From Streptomyces tauricus (GTDB lineage Bacteria > Actinomycetota > Actinomycetes > Streptomycetales > Streptomycetaceae): a stretch of DNA of 64,000 bases. The position numbers and the translations under genes were made by a program. The notes under the pieces were generated by a model. It was not told the origin of the DNA and did no database searches. It was given only the letters and a program-made list of their open reading frames with translations. Of the stretch, positions 8,376 to 16,551 are shown in pieces. Each line of letters begins with the position of its first letter. The stretch's first letter is position 1. The stretch covers positions 186,001 through 250,000 of the forward strand of contig NZ_BMVY01000002.1 of the NCBI RefSeq assembly GCF_014650955.1. Direction: 5' to 3'.

Positions 8376-9716
8376 TCATCCGATCGCCTGTCGGGTGTTG
8401 AGGACGTCTATCGCCTCCGCCACCCCGAAGGCGGGCGGCAGCGGCTCGTTGGCGACGTACAGCTTCTCCGCGACCGACCGTGGCAGCGGGAGGTGTTCGA
8501 AGTGGCCGTGGACGACCCGGTCGGGGCCGGTGGGGCGCGGGACGAAGCGGGTGACGGGCACGATCCGGAACTGCTCGCGGCCGTGCGAGACCAGCAGCGC
8601 GATCTCGGTGACCTTGCGGGAGCCGTCGGCGTGCCGGGTGAGCTGGACGACGACGTCGACCGCGGAGTTGATCTGGTCCTTGAGCGCCTCGAAGGGGATC
8701 TGCACCTCGGACATCGAGCCGAGGGTCTGGAGGCGCATCAGGGCGTCCTCCGCCGAATTCGAGTGGACGGTCGCCAGGGAGCCGTCGTGGCCCGTCGACA
8801 TGGCCTGGAGCATGTCGAGGGTCTCGCCGCCGCGGACCTCACCGACGATGATGCGGTCGGGGCGCATACGCAGCGAGTTGCGGACCAGGTCGCGGATGGT
8901 GATCTGGCCCTTGCCCTCCACGTTCGGGGGGCGGGATTCGAGGCGGATCACGTGCTCCTGCTGGAGCTGGAGTTCCGCGGAGTCCTCGATGGTGATGATG
9001 CGCTCGTGGGACGGGACCAGGCCGGAGAGGGCGTTCAGGAGCGTGGTCTTGCCGGAGCCCGTACCGCCGCTGACGATGACGTTGAAGCGGGCGCGGACGA
9101 ACGCGGCGAGCAGCATCAGCATCTGCTCGTCCAGCGAGCCCAGGCCGATGAGTTCGGGGAGCGTGTACGCGCGGGGGAAGCGGCGGATCGTGAGGGTGGG
9201 CCCGGTGAGGGCGAGCGGCGGGATGATGACGTTGACGCGCTCCCCGGTGGGGAGGCGGGCGTCGACCATCGGGTTCGACTCGTCCACGCGGCGGTTGACC
9301 GTGGAGACGATGCGCTCGATGGTCTGCATCAGCTGTTCGTTCGAGGCGAAGCGGAGCGGGAGCTGCTCCACGCGTCCGGCGCGCTCCACGAAGATGGAGT
9401 CCGGGCCGTTGACCATGATCTCGGTGATCGACGCGTCGGCGAGGAGGGGTTCCAGGACGCCGAGGCCCAGGGCCTCGTCGACGACCCTGCGGATCAGCTG
9501 GGAGCGCTCGGTGGTCGACAGGACCGGGCCCTCGCGGCTGATGATGTGCCCGAGGACGCGCTCCAGGCGTACGCGCCGTTCGGCGGCCGCGAGGCTCGAC
9601 ATCTCCGCGAGGTCGATCTCCTCCAGCAGCTTGGCACGGTAGACGGCGACGAGGTGCCCGTCCTCGCGACCGGCTCCGCCCTCTTCGGGGGCGGCGATAC
9701 GCGCTCGCAGGCTCAT
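8376..9716 (-). CDS. tadA: TadA/CpaF family pilus assembly ATPase
   Basis: 446 aa. Walker A is GGTGSGKTTLLNAL with the catalytic Lys at 223. Further family motifs are RIITIEDSAELQL (Asp box), RMRPDRIIVGEVRGGETLD (Walker B region) and STGHDGSLATVHSN (His box). The N-terminal domain contains EPLLADASITEIMVNGPDSIFVE, the CpaF hallmark. The protein should power assembly of the Flp pilus at the inner face of the membrane. The length is normal for CpaF and all catalytic motifs are intact. Confidence 0.95.
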   Translation of the reverse strand: MSLRARIAAPEEGGAGREDGHLVAVYRAKLLEEIDLAEMSSLAAAERRVRLERVLGHIISREGPVLSTTERSQLIRRVVDEALGLGVLEPLLADASITEIMVNGPDSIFVERAGRVEQLPLRFASNEQLMQTIERIVSTVNRRVDESNPMVDARLPTGERVNVIIPPLALTGPTLTIRRFPRAYTLPELIGLGSLDEQMLMLLAAFVRARFNVIVSGGTGSGKTTLLNALSGLVPSHERIITIEDSAELQLQQEHVIRLESRPPNVEGKGQITIRDLVRNSLRMRPDRIIVGEVRGGETLDMLQAMSTGHDGSLATVHSNSAEDALMRLQTLGSMSEVQIPFEALKDQINSAVDVVVQLTRHADGSRKVTEIALLVSHGREQFRIVPVTRFVPRPTGPDRVVHGHFEHLPLPRSVAEKLYVANEPLPPAFGVAEAIDVLNTRQAIG

Positions 9717-9830
9717 GTCTTCAACTCCTCTCGGTCGTGAGGTGGTTCGGTCCGGCGGTCATGCGGTCGGTCGGTGTCACGGTTCTGCGGTCAGTCGGTG
9801 TCACGGTCGGTCGGTTGCGCGGGCATGCGG

Positions 9831-10199
9831 TCAGTCGTCGGTGGGCATCGTGGCGTGGCGTTCGACGGTCACGCTCGGCAGGAGGGGGATGACGGCGGGG
9901 ACCTGGAGCGTGACCGTCGCGGTGGTGAGGTCGTCGCCCTCGGCCGCCGACACGCTCGGGTCGAGCCAGCCGCTCACCGCCGCGGTGCCCGCCGCTCCCC
10001 CGTCGTCGCCCTGCGAGGCGGCCCGCGCCGCGGCCCGCGCCGCCGAACCGGCCTGGTTGATGCCGTAGCCGATCAGGCCGAGCTGGATGGCCGCCATCCC
10101 GACGAGCAGGAGGATCGGCAGGAACCCGGCGAACTCCAGCATGGAGACACCCCGGTCGTCCCGCGCACGTTTCCGTAAGCGTGCCAAGGTTCGCTTCAT
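9831..10199 (-). CDS. TadE-like pseudopilin
   Basis: 122 aa from ATG 10199. A basic N-terminus (MKRTLARLRKRARDDRG) leads into VSMLEFAGFLPILLLVGMAA, giving the prepilin-like pattern Gly/VSMLEF with Glu at +5, then a helix and an Ala-rich stretch (AGSAARAAARAASQGD). The ATG overlaps the TGA of the upstream TadZ-TadE gene (ATGA), so translation is coupled. TadE-family pseudopilins are minor structural or initiation components of the Tad pilus. Confidence 0.85.
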   Translation of the reverse strand: MKRTLARLRKRARDDRGVSMLEFAGFLPILLLVGMAAIQLGLIGYGINQAGSAARAAARAASQGDDGGAAGTAAVSGWLDPSVSAAEGDDLTTATVTLQVPAVIPLLPSVTVERHATMPTDD

Positions 10200-11812
10200 C
10201 AGTCCTCCCCCTCCAGTGCGGCCCCCGCCTCGCCCTCGACCGTCCAGCCGGCGTCGAAGCCCGGGAAGAACAGGGGCACCTGAGCGGTGACCGTGGCCTT
10301 CATGACCGGTCCCTCGACGCCGCAGTCGATCCCGGCGCCGTCCCAGGCGCCGGGCAGGTGCTCCCCGCCCGCGGCGCTGCAGGCACCGCCGACGTCCCCG
10401 TCGACCGCGTACGCCGCGGTCGCGGCCCGCGCAGCCTCGTCCGCCGCGTTCCCGGCGAGGGAGTACGTGTAGCCGTACAGCGCGCACTGCCACAGGATCG
10501 TCATCACGACCAGCAGGATCGGGAACATGCCGGCGAATTCGAGGGTGACCGCGCCCCGGTCGCCCATCTTGCGGCGCAGGGAGAGGGAGCCCTTGTCCGA
10601 GGATGCCTTGCGGCGACGGCCGCCACCGCCGGCGGGCTGCTCGGCCATCAGTCCCAGCTCGCCCGCCAGCGCCCACAGTGCCTGTTTGACCGTCGAGCGG
10701 GCGTCCAGGTCCTGCATACGGCCCGCGTCCACGACGGACTGGAGTTCCTTGAAGGCGGCGGGGACCGTGGTGCGGACGACCTTGGTGCCGGTGACGCGTT
10801 CGACCAGGGACGGCTGGATCTCCGTACCGCGGGCGAAGCGGTTGACGACCGTGCGGGTCTCCTCGGCCTTGCGGATCTGGAGGCGGTCCCACATGCGGAC
10901 CATGCGTTTGGCGGCGCGGACGGCGACGACGTCGGGGGTGACCAGGAGCAGGGCCTGGTCGGCGAGTTCGACGGCGGCGGCGTTCGCGGCGTTCAGCTGG
11001 GCGCCGCAGTCGACGACCACGAGGTCGTAGCGGGAGCGCAGGGCGCCCAGGACCTGCCGGGCGACCCGGTCGGTGATCTCCTCGCCGCGTTCGCCCTCGG
11101 CGGGGGCGAGGAGCAGGCCGAGCCCGGTGTCGTGGGTGTAGACGGCGTCCTGGAGGACGCGCGGGTTGATGTCGCTGATCGCGGCGAGGTCGGCGATGGA
11201 GCGGCGGAACTGCACGTCCAGGTAGGAGGCCACGTCGCCGGACTGGAGGTCCAGGTCGAGCAGGGCGACCGAGCGGCCCGAGGCCTGGGCGGCCAGGGCG
11301 AGCTGGACGGCCGTGACCGTCGCGCCGACGCCGCCCTTCGCGCCGGTCACCGTGACGATCGAGCCGCCCGGGCCCGCGTACAGCTCGGGGGTGGCGCTGC
11401 CCAGGTGGCGGCGCATGCCGGTGGACCAGGCGGCGGCGGCCTGGACGCGTTCGGCGAGGGCGTCGTAGCCGAGCGGCAGGCCGACGATGCCGCGCGCCCC
11501 GCAGTCCATCGCGGCGGTCAGTACGCCGGTGCTGGTGTCGGCGGTGATGAGGACGACGCCGACGGCCGGGAAGCGCATGACCAGGTCGCGGATGACGTCG
11601 AGCGCGGGGACCGGGCCGATCCGCTCGTGGACCAGGACGACTTCGGGCAGTTCGTCGAGGGACTCGGCGGCCAGCCGGGCCAGGGTGTCCAGCAGGGCCG
11701 TGGTGTCGGGGACCGGCGGGGCCGGTTCGGCGTCGGCGAGCTGGCTCAGGAGGGTGCTGAGGGCGCGGGCCGAGTCGATGTCGCCGACGGCGGGCAGGAT
11801 GCGGATGGTCAT
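10199..11812 (-). CDS. TadZ/CpaE-like ATPase fused to a TadE pseudopilin domain
   Basis: 537 aa in one open frame from ATG 11812 (GAGG upstream). Residues about 1-125 look receiver-like (CpaE N-terminus). Residues about 130-390 are a MinD/ParA-type ATPase: the deviant Walker A reads GAKGGVGATV, with the usual second Lys replaced by Ala, then LLDLDLQSGDVASYL and YDLVVVDCGAQ. From about residue 416 the frame continues without a stop into GDRGAVTLEFAGMFPILLVV, a complete TadE prepilin-like domain. TadZ normally marks the pole or assembly site and is cytoplasmic, so the fusion would tether it to the membrane. Confidence 0.8.
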   Translation of the reverse strand: MTIRILPAVGDIDSARALSTLLSQLADAEPAPPVPDTTALLDTLARLAAESLDELPEVVLVHERIGPVPALDVIRDLVMRFPAVGVVLITADTSTGVLTAAMDCGARGIVGLPLGYDALAERVQAAAAWSTGMRRHLGSATPELYAGPGGSIVTVTGAKGGVGATVTAVQLALAAQASGRSVALLDLDLQSGDVASYLDVQFRRSIADLAAISDINPRVLQDAVYTHDTGLGLLLAPAEGERGEEITDRVARQVLGALRSRYDLVVVDCGAQLNAANAAAVELADQALLLVTPDVVAVRAAKRMVRMWDRLQIRKAEETRTVVNRFARGTEIQPSLVERVTGTKVVRTTVPAAFKELQSVVDAGRMQDLDARSTVKQALWALAGELGLMAEQPAGGGGRRRKASSDKGSLSLRRKMGDRGAVTLEFAGMFPILLVVMTILWQCALYGYTYSLAGNAADEAARAATAAYAVDGDVGGACSAAGGEHLPGAWDGAGIDCGVEGPVMKATVTAQVPLFFPGFDAGWTVEGEAGAALEGED

Positions 11813-11880
11813 CGGCCCGACCTCGCGCGGCGTGGCCTCGGGGGGACGGGGAGCACAGGCTCTGCGCGCATCGTGGCCTC

Positions 11881-12594
11881 CTACTTGTCCTCGTCGAGGG
11901 TGTACGAGCGGTCGCCGGGGGCGACGGTGGCGTCGGCGCCGCCCGCGATCAGGGCGAGGCGGACGTGTTCGGCGAACGACTCGGCGTACGCGACGCGCTG
12001 GGCGTCGGCGGTGTCGAGGGCGAACGTGATGGGGACGGCCTCGTTGGCGGTGCGGCGGCGGTCGTTGCTGGACTGGCCGGGGTCGAGGGCGGTCAGTTTG
12101 CCGACGTCGATGACGCGGGCGTTCTGCACGATGACCTTCGACTGGTCCTTGCCGTTGTCGCTCTCGTCCTTGAACGTGGCGTAGATGTTGACCCGCGAGC
12201 CCGGGTTGATCTTGCCCGCCACGCCGGTCGCCGCGTCGATCAGGATGGCGATCTCCTGCTGGCCCGCCTGGAGTGCGGGCCGGTCGACGATCATGTCCGT
12301 CTGGAGCAGCGAGCCCTTCTTGAGCTGCGTGACGGCGATCTTGCCGCGGACCTGGGAGAGGCTGGTGACCGCGGTGGCCGACAGCCACCGCTCGGGCATC
12401 GAGACCTTCTCGAACTGGTCGGCCGACAGCGCCTTGTAGGGCGCGATGTCGTCCTTCAGGCGGTATGCCGCGACCTCGGGGCCGACCTTCGAGTTCACGT
12501 CGCGGATCACCGAGAGGACTCCGGCGAAGGCGCCCACGGCGCACAGGACCGAGAGGACCAGCAGGATGATGCCGCGGCGCTGGCGCGAGTTCAC
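11881..12594 (-). CDS. CpaB/RcpC-like Flp pilus assembly protein with SAF domain
   Basis: 237 aa. One N-terminal helix (GIILLVLSVLCAVGAFAGVL) is followed by a SAF-type domain (about residues 42-110: YRLKDDIAPYKALSADQFEKV, GKIAVTQLKKGSLLQTDMIV) and the RcpC region (QEIAILIDAATGVAGKINPGSRVNI). It is typical of CpaB proteins outside Gram-negatives, where a secretin is lacking and the protein is likely anchored on the outer face of the membrane. It heads the main tad gene run; the next upstream gene starts about 1 kb away at 13607. Confidence 0.85.
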   Translation of the reverse strand: MNSRQRRGIILLVLSVLCAVGAFAGVLSVIRDVNSKVGPEVAAYRLKDDIAPYKALSADQFEKVSMPERWLSATAVTSLSQVRGKIAVTQLKKGSLLQTDMIVDRPALQAGQQEIAILIDAATGVAGKINPGSRVNIYATFKDESDNGKDQSKVIVQNARVIDVGKLTALDPGQSSNDRRRTANEAVPITFALDTADAQRVAYAESFAEHVRLALIAGGADATVAPGDRSYTLDEDK

Positions 12595-12704
12595 TACATC
12601 TCACCTCGTGGGGGCGGTGCCGAGTTCAAGGGGTGTTCATCGGTAACAGGGGGTGCTGCAAGGTATTCACCGTTATTCAGGTGTACGTGCCTGACGTGCG
12701 GGGC

Positions 12705-13607
12705 TCACGTAGCCCCTCGGGGCAGGGCGCGTACCGAAGAGACTGCCCGCGCCGCGGCCTTCGGAAGCTCGTTCGACGAGGGTGGCGACAGCGGCGCCGC
12801 GCAGAAACCGCAGCGGTCACCGATGAGTTCGAGACCGCACCAGTGGCACTCCTCGCGCCGCACCGACGAGACCAGTTGGTACAGCACGGACACGTCGTAG
12901 AGGCCCGCGGCGAACTCGGCGACCTTGCCCGTGCTCCACCAGCGGGCCGACTCGGCGGGCAGCGGCACGGTCGTGACGCCCTGTACGTGCCAGGCGGGGG
13001 CGAGCGTCCCGGTGAGCCAGTCGACGGGCAGCTGCCCGGCCGCGACGAGCATCCGCGTCCCGAACTCGGGCCCGGTCAGCTCCTCCTGCCCGACGCGCAC
13101 CAGCTGGGGCCGCGGAGTGGCCAGTACGGCGAACTGGGCGCCCGGCACCCAGGACTTGGCGTGCGAGGTGAGCGAGACCGGGATCCGGTCCAGTTTGGCG
13201 ACCGAGTTCAAAAGGGCGCCCGAGTAGATGTAGTGGGCGAGCAGCCGGGCGGCGGAGGCCAGCACTCCGGGGCTGAAGTCGCAGACGGAGAGCTGGCGCA
13301 GCTGCTGGGCGAGCAGGGCGAGACCGAGCGGTGGCAGGTCGAGCGAGAGCAGCGCGACGCGGTCGCTCTCCAGGACGGAGCGCACCGCGTGCAGCCGCCG
13401 GATCACACCGGCGGGCGCGGAGGACGGGTAGAGCGCGATCACATAGCCGTGCTGCTCGATGAGCGCGTGCATGGCCGTGATGGAGGCTTCGAGGCTTTCG
13501 AGGGGCTGGACGGCGGCGGGCGGGGTCTGCCGGTCGTGCGGCGGGAGCACCAGATCGGAACTGGTGACGGCTATCGCGGTCGGCACGCTGCACACCACCC
13601 CGTTCAC
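12705..13607 (-). CDS. Conserved hypothetical protein with C-terminal zinc ribbon, tad-linked
   Basis: 300 aa from GTG 13607. I do not recognise a characterised family. The body is soluble, without signal peptide or helices. Near the C-terminus CHWCGLELIGDRCGFC gives two C-x-x-C pairs, a small zinc ribbon. It lies upstream of the CpaB gene on the same strand with a 110-base gap, so it may be the first gene of the Tad run. Possible roles are regulation or a cytoplasmic assembly factor; neither is shown. Confidence 0.7.
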   Translation of the reverse strand: MNGVVCSVPTAIAVTSSDLVLPPHDRQTPPAAVQPLESLEASITAMHALIEQHGYVIALYPSSAPAGVIRRLHAVRSVLESDRVALLSLDLPPLGLALLAQQLRQLSVCDFSPGVLASAARLLAHYIYSGALLNSVAKLDRIPVSLTSHAKSWVPGAQFAVLATPRPQLVRVGQEELTGPEFGTRMLVAAGQLPVDWLTGTLAPAWHVQGVTTVPLPAESARWWSTGKVAEFAAGLYDVSVLYQLVSSVRREECHWCGLELIGDRCGFCAAPLSPPSSNELPKAAARAVSSVRALPRGAT

Positions 13608-13868
13608 TGGGACGGGGTGGTCAACCGCGTCCCAGATCGCCCCTGTATCGCCTGAATGTTGTCGTGAAAGTCGCCATCAATCGCTCACGGACGGACACAA
13701 CTTGCCACTGTGGCGTCCTTCCGCAACTGCACCTTATCCACGGCATGCGCCGCTCAACACCGGATCCTTTAGATCAACTCACACAAGGTGCGTACGTGAT
13801 CCACACAGAGTGATCCGCATGCGCCTCAACTCCGCGGCCCGGCTGGTGCGTTGGCCTCGCCAAAGGTC

Positions 13869-13895
13869 TTGACAACCTGATTGGTCTGGACCAGT
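13869..13895 (+). promoter_or_regulatory. Chitinase promoter with DasR-type (dre) operator
   Basis: A TTGACA -35 hexamer (13869-13874) is followed by ATTGGTCTGGACCAGT at 13880-13895. This matches the dre consensus (roughly ACTGGTCTAGACCACT) with its TGGTC/GACCA inverted halves. The site covers the region between -35 and -10, so DasR binding would block transcription until glucosamine phosphates release it. The rest of 13608-13984, between the zinc-ribbon gene and the chitinase start, is relatively AT-richer and holds no gene. Confidence 0.8.
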
Positions 13896-13984
13896 TTGGA
13901 GAGGCGACGGTGGCCACCGTGCCAGGACCTGTCCCACAGGCCCTGGACCCCTCCCTCACCCCCACTCCCCCACCGGAGGCCCCA

Positions 13985-15694
13985 GTGGACCGCGTATCAG
14001 GCATGCCCAGACGCAGACGGACATGGGCCGGCGCCCTCGCCGCCGTACTCGCCGCGTCCGCTCTCTCCCTCGCCGGTGCCGGCCAGGCCTCGGCCGCGGA
14101 CGTCAACAACACGAAGAACGCCGGCTACGAGTCGGGGCTCTCCAACTGGACCTGTTCGGCGGGCAGCGGCGCCACCGTCTCCTCGCCCGTGCACGGGGGC
14201 GCGGCGGCCCTGAAGGCCACCCCGGCCGGGCAGGACAACGCCCGCTGCAGCCAGACCGTCGCGGTGAAGGCCAACTCCACGTACACGCTGAGCGCCTGGG
14301 TGCAGGGCGGGTACGCCTACCTCGGCGCGAGCGGCACGGGCACGACGGACGTGTCGACCTGGACCCCGGACTCCTCCTCCTGGAAGCAGCTGAAGACGTC
14401 CTTCACGACGGGCGCGAACACCACGTCCGTGACGGTCTACACCCACGGCTGGTACGGGCAGGCGGCCTACTTCGCCGACGACGTGTCCGTGTTCGGGCCC
14501 GACGGGGGCGGCGGCACGGGTGACCCCGACCCGGTGGTCCCCGCGACCCCCGCCGGCCTGAACGTGGCCTCCACGACCTCGTCCTCCGTCTCCCTCGCCT
14601 GGAACCCGGTGTCGGGCGCGAGCGGCTACAACATCTACCGCAGCGGTACGAAGGTCGCGGCCGTGACCGGCACCTCGGCCACCGTCACCGGACTCGCCGC
14701 CTCCACCTCGTACTCCTTCCAGGTCACCGCGACCAACACCGCCGGTGAGTCGGCGAGGTCGACCGCGGTCACCGGGACCACCAAGGCGTCCTCGGGCGGC
14801 GGGGGCAACCTGCCCAAGCACGCGGTGACCGGCTACTGGCAGAACTTCAACAACGGCGCGGCCGTCCAGAAGATCTCCGACGTGCCGTCCCAGTACGACA
14901 TCATCGCGGTGTCCTTCGCGGACGCCACGGCGACGCCGGGCGCCGTCACCTTCACCCTCGACTCGGCCGGTCTGAACGGCTACACCGTCGACCAGTTCAA
15001 GGCCGACGTCCAGGCCAAGAAGGCCGCGGGCAAGAAGGTGATCATCTCGATCGGCGGCGAGCGCGGCACGGTCTCGGTGAACGACTCCGCCTCGGCGACG
15101 AACTTCGCGAACTCCGTGTACTCCCTCATGCAGACGTACGGCTTCGACGGCGTCGACATCGACCTGGAGAACGGCCTCAACTCCACGTACATGACGCAGG
15201 CACTGCGGTCGCTGTCCGCGAAGGCGGGCTCCTCGCTGATCATCACGATGGCACCGCAGACCATCGACATGCAGTCCACGTCGAACACGTACTTCCAGAC
15301 GGCCCTGAACATCAAGGACATCCTCACGGTCGTCAACATGCAGTACTACAACAGCGGTTCGATGCTCGGCTGCGACGGCAAGGTGTACTCGCAGGGCTCG
15401 GTGGACTTCCTGACCGCCCTCGCCTGCATCCAGCTGGAGGGCGGCCTCGCCCCGTCCCAGGTCGGCCTCGGCGTCCCGGCGTCGACGCGCGGCGCGGGCA
15501 GCGGCTACGTCTCCCCGACCATCGTGAACAACGCCCTGGACTGCCTCGCCAAGGGCACGAACTGCGGCTCCTTCAAGCCCGCCAGGACCTACCCGGACCT
15601 GCGCGGCGCGATGACCTGGTCCACGAACTGGGACGCCACGGCGGGCAACGCGTGGTCGAACGCGGTGGGACCGCACGTGCACGCGCTGCCGTAG
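13985..15694 (+). CDS. Secreted GH18 chitinase with CBM and fibronectin III domains
   Basis: 569 aa from GTG 13985, chosen because GGAGG lies five bases upstream; an in-frame GTG at 13910 also has a fair ribosome site but would be almost leaderless. A signal peptide (WAGALAAVLAASALSLAGAG, then QASA) is followed by a carbohydrate-binding module (about residues 38-175), a fibronectin III domain (about 185-270) and a GH18 catalytic domain. The DxxDxDxE signature is FDGVDIDLE with catalytic E395. It hydrolyses extracellular chitin by substrate-assisted catalysis. The promoter carries a DasR site and a strong hairpin follows the stop codon. Confidence 0.93.
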   Translation: MDRVSGMPRRRRTWAGALAAVLAASALSLAGAGQASAADVNNTKNAGYESGLSNWTCSAGSGATVSSPVHGGAAALKATPAGQDNARCSQTVAVKANSTYTLSAWVQGGYAYLGASGTGTTDVSTWTPDSSSWKQLKTSFTTGANTTSVTVYTHGWYGQAAYFADDVSVFGPDGGGGTGDPDPVVPATPAGLNVASTTSSSVSLAWNPVSGASGYNIYRSGTKVAAVTGTSATVTGLAASTSYSFQVTATNTAGESARSTAVTGTTKASSGGGGNLPKHAVTGYWQNFNNGAAVQKISDVPSQYDIIAVSFADATATPGAVTFTLDSAGLNGYTVDQFKADVQAKKAAGKKVIISIGGERGTVSVNDSASATNFANSVYSLMQTYGFDGVDIDLENGLNSTYMTQALRSLSAKAGSSLIITMAPQTIDMQSTSNTYFQTALNIKDILTVVNMQYYNSGSMLGCDGKVYSQGSVDFLTALACIQLEGGLAPSQVGLGVPASTRGAGSGYVSPTIVNNALDCLAKGTNCGSFKPARTYPDLRGAMTWSTNWDATAGNAWSNAVGPHVHALP

Positions 15695-15750
15695 CGCGGG
15701 ATCGCGCGCTGCCGTAGCGGCGGGCCCGCGGGTTCATAGGTGAGTGGCTC

Positions 15751-15786
15751 GGCGCCGCACCGGTGTGTACGCACCGGTGCGGCGCC
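15751..15786 (+). terminator. Hairpin terminator after chitinase
   Basis: A perfect 15-bp inverted repeat, GGCGCCGCACCGGTG and its complement, closes a six-base loop 57 bases after the chitinase stop. There is no T-run, as is common for Streptomyces terminators. Confidence 0.8.
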
Positions 15787-15817
15787 GCGTCGCGTTCGGG
15801 GCCCGGTGCCGCCGGGG

Positions 15818-15845
15818 TGAAACATTTCCGGGGGCCCACCGCGTC
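15818..15845 (+). promoter_or_regulatory. Possible ECF-type promoter of the sigma factor gene
   Basis: TGAAAC at 15818-15823 and CGTC at 15842-15845, 18 bases apart, resemble the GGAAC/CGTC elements recognised by ECF sigma factors. They lie 50 bases upstream of the SigE-family gene and would be compatible with autoregulation. The -35 match is partial. Confidence 0.4.
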
Positions 15846-15894
15846 AGTGAAGTGAGGGCGGCGGGGCGGGCACGGACGAGCACAGGGGGAGTGC

Positions 15895-16422
15895 ATGAGA
15901 CAGGTCGGCGCGGCGGAACACGCGGGCGAGTACCAGGAGTTCGCGTCGGCGCGCGTGGGACACCTCTACCGTTCCGCCTGTCTGCTCACCGGGGGCGACA
16001 CCCATCTCGCCGAGGACCTGGTGCAGGAGACGCTCGGCCGGCTGTACGTCCACTGGGGCCGGGTCTCCCGGGTCGGCAACCCCGCCGGGTACGCGCAGAC
16101 CGTCCTCACCCGCACCTTCCTCACCCACCAGCGGCGGCGCAGCAGCAAGGAGCGCGCCACCGACGTGTTCCCCGACGTCCTGGACACCCGGGCCGCCGAC
16201 GCCGACACGCCTCTGCGGCTGACCCTGATCGAGGCGCTCGGCCGGCTCCCGGCCAAGGACCGGGCCGTGGTCGTCCTGCGCTACTGGGAGGACCGCAGCA
16301 TCGAGGAGACCGCCGACGCCATGAACGCCAGCTCGGCCGCCGTACGCACCCGCTGTGTGCGCGCCCTCGCCAGACTGCGCGTCCTGCTCGGCGAGAGCCT
16401 GGGCGAGTACGTGGCGCCCTGA
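15895..16422 (+). CDS. SigE-family RNA polymerase sigma factor
   Basis: 175 aa, the typical length of the SigE/SigM-like actinobacterial ECF group. Region 2 spans about residues 15-75 (LYRSACLLTGGDTHLAEDLVQETLGRLYVHW) and region 4 about 115-165 (LPAKDRAVVVLRYWEDRSIEETADAM, AVRTRCVRALARLR). It should direct RNA polymerase to a small regulon. The downstream gene encodes a single-span membrane protein, probably its regulator, and an ECF-like promoter lies upstream. Confidence 0.9.
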   Translation: MRQVGAAEHAGEYQEFASARVGHLYRSACLLTGGDTHLAEDLVQETLGRLYVHWGRVSRVGNPAGYAQTVLTRTFLTHQRRRSSKERATDVFPDVLDTRAADADTPLRLTLIEALGRLPAKDRAVVVLRYWEDRSIEETADAMNASSAAVRTRCVRALARLRVLLGESLGEYVAP

Positions 16423-16497
16423 GCCCGTCCCCTCATCTGTCCTCTGAGAACCCTCACAGCCTCTGGTCACGCGGCGCGTGGCTCGCGGCCCTTCCGA

Positions 16498-16542
16498 AAC
16501 GGCTGAACGGCTTGACGGCTGAACGGCCAAACGGCGAAACGG
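16498..16542 (+). repeat. Short tandem ACGGC-type repeats before the membrane partner gene
   Basis: Six near-copies of AACGGC/GACGGC at 8-10-base spacing occupy the leader of the gene at 16552. They contain no clear stem-loop. They could be translational leader sequence or slipped-strand debris. Confidence 0.45.
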
Positions 16543-16551
16543 TGATGTGTC

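Noticed and set aside
13910..13984. Earlier GTG as chitinase start
   Set aside because: It would leave almost no leader after the probable transcription start and adds a proline-rich stretch before the signal peptide. GTG 13985 has a better ribosome site. It is not fully excluded.
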